In this document: one piece after another, positions 58,931-64,000 of the stretch | Numbering within the stretch: the stretch's first letter is position 1 | Layout: the number at the start of each line of letters is the position of its first letter | Assembly (NCBI GenBank): GCA_009777635.1 | Contig: WRLK01000004.1 | Coordinates: 1-64,000, forward strand | From: Oscillospiraceae bacterium | GTDB taxonomy: Bacteria; Bacillota; Clostridia; Oscillospirales; Ruminococcaceae | DNA length: 64,000 bases | Direction: 5' to 3' | The notes under the pieces: model-generated | Database searches by the model: none | Told to the model about the DNA's origin: nothing | What the model saw: only the letters and a program-made list of their open reading frames with translations | Program-made: the position numbers and the translations under genes

Positions 58931-60297
58931 CGCAAAAACTCCTCCGCCTGTTCTATCGCCGCCATAACGGCGCGCCCTGCCGGGCCTCCGGGTATGCTTC
59001 TTGCCTGAAGGCACGCTTCAATTGAAATCGCCTCATAGATTGTTTCGTCAAAAACATCCGATATACTCTTGTATTCTTCAATCGACAGGTCGCCCAGCGG
59101 CTTATTCCTGTCTATCGCCAAGCGGACAAGCCTGCCTGTGATTTCGTGGGCGTCTCTGAAAGCAACGCCTTTTCCGACCAGCCAGTCGGCCGCGTCGGTG
59201 GCGTTAGTATACCCGCCGAGAGCACTTTTGTACATATTGTCTTTATGAAAGTTCATACTTTTGATCATCCCGGTGAACACGCCAAGGCATGCGTGCGCCG
59301 TATCAGCGGCGTCGAATACGGCCTCCTTGTCCTCCTGAAGGTCCTTGTTGTAAGCAAGGGGCAAGCCCTTCATCATGGTGAGAAGCGTTATCAGGCCGCC
59401 GTAAACGCGCCCTGTCTTTCCCCTTATGAGCTCAGCCATATCCGGGTTCTTTTTCTGTGGCATGATTGAGGAGCCTGTCGCGTAAGCGTCGGAGACTTCA
59501 GCAAAGCCGAAAGCGTCGCTGGACCATAAAATAATCTCCTCGCAAAAGCGGCTTAAATGCATCATGACGATTGAAAGGCATGAAACAAATTCTATACAAA
59601 AATCCCTGTCTGAAACGGCGTCAAGGCTGTTTCCGGTAATCTCTTTAAACTCTAAAGCTTCCCTTACAAATTCCCTGTCTATGGGATAAACGGTCGCCGC
59701 AAGGGCCCCGGAGCCCAGCGGCATGACGTCTGTCCTTTCGCGGCAATCGTGAAGCCTTTCAAAGTCGCGCCGAAACATCTGGAAATATGCCATAAGATGA
59801 TGCGCAAGCGTTACGGGCTGTGCCTTTTGCAAATGCGTAAACCCCGGCATTATGGTGTCGGCGTGCTGTTTTGCAAGCAAAAGCAATTCTTTTAGCAAGC
59901 CAAGGATTCGCGCGTTTATCTCGTCGATCTCATCCTTTACATACATCCGCATATCGAGAGCGACTTGGTCGTTCCTGCTCCTGCCGGTATGCAGCCGCCT
60001 TCCGGCTTCGCCTATGCGTAAGGTAAGCTCGGCCTCGACAAACGAATGTATATCCTCGGCAGTGCTGTCGACCGCTAAATCCCCGCTTTCAACGTCTTTT
60101 AAAATATCCATGAGCGCTTTGACAATCGCTTTCGCGTCTTTCTCAGGTATGATACCTTGTCTGCCAAGCATCTCGGCGTGAACCATGCTGCCGGTTATGT
60201 CCTGTTTTATGAGCCTTTGATCGAACGAAATTGACGAGTGAAAATGGCTTGCCTGTTTGTCCGTCTGTCCGGTAAAACGTCCGCCCCACAATTTCAT
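58918..60297 (-). CDS. argH: argininosuccinate lyase
   Basis: The 459-residue fumarase-superfamily enzyme splits argininosuccinate to arginine and fumarate, the last step of arginine synthesis. It has KLWGGRFTG at the start, [17 protein letters not shown], the catalytic region [21 protein letters not shown] and the signature [12 protein letters not shown]. It overlaps argG by 4 nt and gatA by 13 nt, so it is tightly built into the gat operon. Confidence 0.97.
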   Translation of the reverse strand: MKLWGGRFTGQTDKQASHFHSSISFDQRLIKQDITGSMVHAEMLGRQGIIPEKDAKAIVKALMDILKDVESGDLAVDSTAEDIHSFVEAELTLRIGEAGRRLHTGRSRNDQVALDMRMYVKDEIDEINARILGLLKELLLLAKQHADTIMPGFTHLQKAQPVTLAHHLMAYFQMFRRDFERLHDCRERTDVMPLGSGALAATVYPIDREFVREALEFKEITGNSLDAVSDRDFCIEFVSCLSIVMMHLSRFCEEIILWSSDAFGFAEVSDAYATGSSIMPQKKNPDMAELIRGKTGRVYGGLITLLTMMKGLPLAYNKDLQEDKEAVFDAADTAHACLGVFTGMIKSMNFHKDNMYKSALGGYTNATDAADWLVGKGVAFRDAHEITGRLVRLAIDRNKPLGDLSIEEYKSISDVFDETIYEAISIEACLQARSIPGGPAGRAVMAAIEQAEEFLRCLS

Positions 60298-61520
60298 TTA
60301 TCGCTTAACTCCTTTTCGAGATGCTTTTTCATCAGGGCCCTCACGGTCATCGGAAGCCCCAGCAGGTTGATAAACCCTTCCGCGTCCTTGTGGTCGTAAA
60401 GGTCTCCGGTCGTGAAGCTTGAAAGCTCCTTATCGTGCAATGAATACGGCGACGCGCTTCCGGCCGGTATGATATTGCCCTTATAAAGCTTTAGGCGCAC
60501 ACGCCCGCAAACGACCTCCTGGGTCTTGTCGATAAAGGCCGACAACGCCTCTCTTAAAGGAGTAAACCACTCGCCTGTATAGATAAGCTCGGCAAGCTCA
60601 TGTCCTACGACGGCCTTAAACGCCTCGGTCTGCCTGTCGATGCAAAGGCTTTCCAATTCCTTGTGCGCCGCGTAAAGAATCGTTCCGCCGGGCGTTTCAT
60701 ATACCCCGCGGGATTTCATTCCGACGACCCTGTTTTCCACTATATCAACAACGCCGACGCCGTTTCTGCCTCCTATCTCGTTTAGCGCCTCAATCAACCT
60801 GATGGGCGGCAGAAAATCACCGTTCAGCTTCACCGGGATACCGTTTTCGAAATCCAGCTCAATATATTCCGGTTTATCGGGCGCGTCCTCAGGCGGAACG
60901 GACATTTGCAGCAAATGCCTGTAATTCGGCTCCATCGAGGGGTCCTCAAGCTCTAACCCCTCATGGCTCAGATGCCATAGGTTTTGGTCGCGGCTGTAGC
61001 TTTGCTCCTTAGCCATAGGAACCTCAAACCCGCGCTGTCTGAGATAATCCATCGCGTCCTCGCGTGATTTTATTTCCCAAATCCTCCACGGCGCGATAAT
61101 CTTAAGCCACGGAGCCAACGCCTTTATCGTCAGCTCAAAGCGTATCTGGTCGTTGCCCTTGCCGGTCGCCCCGTGGCAAATCGCACCGGCGCCCTCTAAA
61201 AGCGCGACGTCGACAAATTTCTTTGCGATCAAAGGCCGCGCTATAGAGGTTCCGAGAAGGTATTTGCTCTCATAGACGGCGTTTGCTTTTAGCATAGGAT
61301 AAACATAGCCGGTTATAAACTCTTCTCTTGCGTCTATAACGGTCACCTTATCCGCGCCAATTTTGATCGCTTTATCCTCTAGTTCTTTATAATCGGAACA
61401 ATAACCCACGTCAACGCAGCAGGCGATGATTTCACAATCCTTATAGTTTTCCCTTAGCCACGGTATGATCACCGTTGTGTCCAGCCCTCCGGAATAAGCC
61501 AATACAATTTTATTATTCAT
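60294..61520 (-). CDS. argG: argininosuccinate synthase
   Basis: The 408-residue enzyme joins citrulline and aspartate using ATP. P-loop [14 protein letters not shown] is at about 4-17, [15 protein letters not shown] at about 117, and [13 protein letters not shown] and [27 protein letters not shown] follow. The ATG at 61520 has AAAGGGTGG upstream. It lies 16 nt after gatC. No ARG box was recognised at the operon start. Confidence 0.97.
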   Translation of the reverse strand: MNNKIVLAYSGGLDTTVIIPWLRENYKDCEIIACCVDVGYCSDYKELEDKAIKIGADKVTVIDAREEFITGYVYPMLKANAVYESKYLLGTSIARPLIAKKFVDVALLEGAGAICHGATGKGNDQIRFELTIKALAPWLKIIAPWRIWEIKSREDAMDYLRQRGFEVPMAKEQSYSRDQNLWHLSHEGLELEDPSMEPNYRHLLQMSVPPEDAPDKPEYIELDFENGIPVKLNGDFLPPIRLIEALNEIGGRNGVGVVDIVENRVVGMKSRGVYETPGGTILYAAHKELESLCIDRQTEAFKAVVGHELAELIYTGEWFTPLREALSAFIDKTQEVVCGRVRLKLYKGNIIPAGSASPYSLHDKELSSFTTGDLYDHKDAEGFINLLGLPMTVRALMKKHLEKELSDK

Positions 61521-61536
61521 TTCTAAAGCCACCCTT

Positions 61537-61824
61537 TCATTCGACCGTTTTAGGAGCAATGAACATTTCATCGCTTAAGTCCGGCGCGTTTTTCAAAATC
61601 AGCTCCCGGTCGAAGGAGGCGTGCACCTCATCCTCCCTAAAAGCGTTCGCGTTGTCAAACGGATGGCTGCGTTCCGGCACATTTTCCGTGTCAAGCTCCC
61701 CGAGGCGTTCCATGCCGCTAAGGATTTCCCTTAAGTCCCCTTTTAAGCGGCGTTTCTCATCATCGACAAGCGTAAGGCAGGATAAATCCTCTAAATATGC
61801 AATCAGGCCGTCGTCGATCGTCAC
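61537..61824 (-). CDS. gatC: aspartyl/glutamyl-tRNA amidotransferase subunit C
   Basis: The 95-residue protein is the small stabilising subunit of GatCAB. It shows the expected helix [35 protein letters not shown], then [20 protein letters not shown] and a DREL..APD..D..F.APKTVE end. A GTG start at 61824 follows AAAGGGG. First gene of the five-gene operon. Confidence 0.93.
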   Translation of the reverse strand: MTIDDGLIAYLEDLSCLTLVDDEKRRLKGDLREILSGMERLGELDTENVPERSHPFDNANAFREDEVHASFDRELILKNAPDLSDEMFIAPKTVE

Positions 61825-61872
61825 TATACATTTCCCCTTTTAGTCCAGTATTTTTATAAAAGCACTCCTTTC

Positions 61873-61901
61873 ATTTTATCATCCCCATATCGTCAAGTAA
61901 A
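61873..61901 (-). promoter_or_regulatory. promoter of gatC-argG-argH-gatA-gatB
   Basis: On the minus strand there is TTTACT (61896-61901), 17 nt and TAAAAT (61873-61878). Confidence 0.55.
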
Positions 61902-61921
61902 TACAAATTTTTCAAAATGCT

Positions 61922-62467
61922 TTATGCGCTCATATCGCCGTTAGGCGGTTTCGGCAAGCTCACGTCATTAACGCCCAAAACTCCGGCCGGCCCCGACAGG
62001 CTCACTTCACCGTCGCCTCGGGTCCAATTCACTCTAAAAGCGTTTCCGCCCATATGAACGGCCGTTTCATTATGAAGCACTTTCTGCAGCATCATCGCGG
62101 CTGTTCCTGCCACACAGGCTGCCTCCAGCGTAAACGGAATCTCACCCTCACCGCGCTGCCAAAGCCGCGCCTTTACGCTTTCCTTATCAAGAACCTCTAT
62201 AAATACGATGCTTGCGCCTTTCGGGAAAAGCACATAATTCCCAAGGGCATAGCCAAGCGACGGCACGTCAACCGCATCCACATCGTCGACAAATACGGCG
62301 CCGTGCGGCGTGCCAAAAGACATGGCCGTGACCTTGTGCCATTCGCCTTTTACGTTGAACGGCCTGTTGATGCAGCGGGTCGGGGGAGGCTCGTTTATAA
62401 CCGGGACAAGGACAGGCGCCGTGATCGGCTTGCCCAATGAAACTGTTACGTTGTTGTTTGTTTTCAT
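61922..62467 (-). CDS. half-length DapF-like protein without catalytic cysteines
   Basis: The 181-residue protein aligns in pattern with the second half of diaminopimelate epimerase. From the domain linker (VTVSLGKPI...) it passes through HKVTAMSFGTPHGAVFVDDVDAVDV and LFPKGASIVFIEVLDKESVKARLWQRGEGE to the end (VHMGGNAFRVNWTRGDGEVSLSGPA). The first half with the first catalytic Cys is absent. The second Cys motif, normally ACGTGAC, is replaced by TLEAACVAGTAAM. It is therefore unlikely to be an epimerase. It follows gdhA by 30 nt with AAGGAGG, so is co-transcribed with it. Confidence 0.75.
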   Translation of the reverse strand: MKTNNNVTVSLGKPITAPVLVPVINEPPPTRCINRPFNVKGEWHKVTAMSFGTPHGAVFVDDVDAVDVPSLGYALGNYVLFPKGASIVFIEVLDKESVKARLWQRGEGEIPFTLEAACVAGTAAMMLQKVLHNETAVHMGGNAFRVNWTRGDGEVSLSGPAGVLGVNDVSLPKPPNGDMSA

Positions 62468-62497
62468 GTTTTTTTCCTCCTTAAATCACATAAATCG

Positions 62498-63829
62498 TTA
62501 GACAACTCCTTGCTGAAGCATCGCTTCAGCAACTTTCCGAAAGCCCGCGATATTGGCGCCCGCGACAAGATTTCCTTTCATGCCGTAGCGCTCCGCAGCC
62601 ATAGAACATTCGGTATATATATCGTGCATAATGCTCCTAAGCCTGCAATCGACTTCTTCAAACGCCCATGACATCCTTGAACTGTTTTGAGCCATTTCCA
62701 GCGCGGAAACCGCCACTCCCCCCGCGTTTGCGGCTTTGCCGGGCGCGAAAAACACGCCGTTGTCCTGTAAATAATGCGTCGCTTCCAAATCCGTCGACAT
62801 ATTTGAGCCTTCGGCTACAGCCATACAGCCGTTCTTTACCAGCAGCTCGGCCCCGTTTTTTAGAAGCTCGTTTTGTGTGGCGCACGGAAGCGCAATATTG
62901 CAGGGGACAGACCATACGAGCCCGTTTTCGACGTATTCCGCGGTTTTTTTGACCTTTAGATATTCGCTGATCCGTCCTCTTTGCACTTCTTTAATTTGCT
63001 TCACCGCATCTAAATCTATACCGTCACCGTCGTATATATAGCCGTTCGAGTCGCTCATCGTAACGACCTTTGCGCCAAGCTTTACAGCCTTTTCAGCGGC
63101 GTAGATCGCGACGTTGCCGCTGCCGGAAATTACAACCGTCTTATCCTCGAACGTCGTATTTTTCGCGGCCAGCATATTTTCCATCATATAAACAAGCCCA
63201 TAGCCCGTAGCTTCGGTGCGCACCAAAGACCCGCCGTATGTCAGGCTCTTACCGGTAAACGCCCCCTCATATTGCCCGGTCAGGCGTTTATACTGCCCGT
63301 ACATAAACCCGACCTCACGGCCCCCCACGCCGATGTCTCCGGCGGGGATATCCTGGTCGGCCCCTATATGCCGGTATAGCTCGTCGATAAAGCTCTGGCA
63401 GAACGCCATGACTTCGCGGTCGGACTTGCCTTTTGAATCAAAATCCGACCCGCCCTTGCCGCCGCCTATTGGCAGTCCGGTTAATGAATTCTTGAAAATT
63501 TGCTCAAAAGCCAAAAATTTTATAATGCTCAAATTCACGCTCGGATGAAACCGCAGCCCGCCTTTATACGGGCCGATGGCGCTGCTGAACTGAACCCTGT
63601 AACCCCGGTTGATCCTTACTTTCCCCGAGTCGTCAACCCACGGCACCCTGAACATGACCTGTCTTTCCGGTTCGATCATGCGCTCTAATATCCCGGCCTT
63701 TTCGTACTTCGGATGTTCATCTAAAAAAGGCGTAAGCGAGGGAATTATTTCAGTCATAGCCTGATGGAATTCCGGCTCGTTCGGGTTTTTCTTTTTTGAA
63801 TCATCTAAAATCCTCATTGCATAAGACAT
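62498..63829 (-). CDS. gdhA: glutamate dehydrogenase (hexameric, bacterial NAD(P) type)
   Basis: The 443-residue enzyme interconverts glutamate with 2-oxoglutarate and ammonia. Motifs: GYRVQFSSAIGPYKGGLRFHPSVN, catalytic Lys125 in LPIGGGKGGSDFD, PAGDIGVGGREVGFMYGQY, ATGYGLVYMMENML, and VVISGSGNVAIYAAEKA for the nucleotide fold. The ATG at 63829 has GGGAGTGG five nt upstream; the longer frame to 63871 runs into the leader hairpin. It shares the transcript with the DapF-like gene. Confidence 0.97.
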   Translation of the reverse strand: MSYAMRILDDSKKKNPNEPEFHQAMTEIIPSLTPFLDEHPKYEKAGILERMIEPERQVMFRVPWVDDSGKVRINRGYRVQFSSAIGPYKGGLRFHPSVNLSIIKFLAFEQIFKNSLTGLPIGGGKGGSDFDSKGKSDREVMAFCQSFIDELYRHIGADQDIPAGDIGVGGREVGFMYGQYKRLTGQYEGAFTGKSLTYGGSLVRTEATGYGLVYMMENMLAAKNTTFEDKTVVISGSGNVAIYAAEKAVKLGAKVVTMSDSNGYIYDGDGIDLDAVKQIKEVQRGRISEYLKVKKTAEYVENGLVWSVPCNIALPCATQNELLKNGAELLVKNGCMAVAEGSNMSTDLEATHYLQDNGVFFAPGKAANAGGVAVSALEMAQNSSRMSWAFEEVDCRLRSIMHDIYTECSMAAERYGMKGNLVAGANIAGFRKVAEAMLQQGVV

Positions 63830-63851
63830 ATTAACCACTCCCTTAAAAGGA

Positions 63852-63905
63852 ACAAAGGCGTTTATCGACAACTGATAAATCAGCTGTCGATAAACGCCTT
63901 TGTTT
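63852..63905 (-). promoter_or_regulatory. 54-bp hairpin in the gdhA leader
   Basis: Arms of 26 bp (63852-63877 and 63880-63905) differ at only one position and have a 2-base centre. The hairpin lies about 5 nt into the transcript and ends 22 nt before the ATG. On the minus strand it is followed by TTCCTTTTAAGGG. It could be an attenuator, an operator or an RNA-stabilising cap. Confidence 0.75.
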
Positions 63906-63916
63906 ACCGGATATTA

Positions 63917-63945
63917 GTATAGCATGAAACCCGATAACTGTCAAC
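63917..63945 (-). promoter_or_regulatory. promoter of gdhA
   Basis: On the minus strand there is TTGACA (63940-63945), 17 nt and TATACT (63917-63922). Confidence 0.85.
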
Positions 63946-63978
63946 TATCAATTTTTATTTTTTGCCGCTGTTAGCTTT

Positions 63979-63997
63979 ATGTGAACAGGCCCTAATC
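63979..63997 (-). repeat. solitary MITE terminus at the window end, copy D
   Basis: The reverse complement reads ATTAGGGCCTGTTCACAT, one base different from copy C at 40924-40941. The rest of the element, if any, is outside the window. Confidence 0.45.
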
Positions 63998-64000
63998 AAG

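Overview
The window (about 64 kb, both strands densely coded) looks like a chromosomal segment of an anaerobic, endospore-forming, flagellated member of the Clostridia. The evidence is the spoIIAA-spoIIAB-sigF operon, a BofC-like gene, an AbrB/SpoVT-type regulator, a flagellin gene with a textbook sigma-D promoter, the dgt-dnaG-rpoD operon, type III glutamine synthetase, and ferredoxin-linked indolepyruvate oxidoreductase with arylacetate-CoA ligases. Housekeeping promoters are of the ordinary TTGACA-17-TATAAT type. Non-ATG starts (TTG, GTG) behind good ribosome binding sites are common, even for valS, rpoD, dnaG and murD.

Layout. 1-3.1 kb: tail of an AMP-forming acyl-CoA synthetase, a DUF2975/HTH/DUF4173 membrane-regulator operon driven from a 57-bp palindrome, and an orphan NuoE-like 2Fe-2S protein. 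3.2-9.7 kb: valS-folC, the spoIIA operon, and a DUF4830-type gene damaged by an exact 127-bp tandem duplication. 9.6-22 kb, minus strand: a contractile-tailed phage element of PBSX/Mu-like order (terminase, portal, protease, capsid, connectors, sheath, tube, baseplate, fibre). It has no recognisable tape measure, integrase, repressor, replication or lysis gene. 22.1-22.9 kb: a promoter, a structured RNA and a terminator ahead of a small gene. 23-29.4 kb: ygfK and ssnA (purine-catabolism-associated pair) and pyruvate kinase.

29.5-36.5 kb: flagellin, then paaK-iorA-iorB-paaK-ACT, which would turn aromatic 2-oxoacids into arylacetyl-CoA and arylacetate with ATP yield. 36.6-41 kb: uracil permease, a 30-residue membrane peptide, ridA, icd, and an A+T-rich methyltransferase that looks acquired. 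Two related ~163-bp MITE-like elements flank ridA-icd. 41-48.7 kb: BofC-like gene, class A penicillin-binding protein, an ACT protein, rpoD-dnaG-dgt, and an AbrB-type regulator. 48.8-53.6 kb: murD, two M42 peptidases, and a methionine gamma-lyase family enzyme. 53.7-64 kb, minus strand: glnN; an operon gatC-argG-argH-gatA-gatB in which the arginine genes sit inside gatCAB; a half-length DapF-like protein lacking both catalytic cysteines; and gdhA with a 26-bp-stem hairpin in its leader. Nitrogen and amino-acid metabolism (gdhA, glnN, argGH, iorAB, ssnA/ygfK) is the dominant theme outside the phage element.

All calls come from reading the sequence and remembered family features; no database search was possible.
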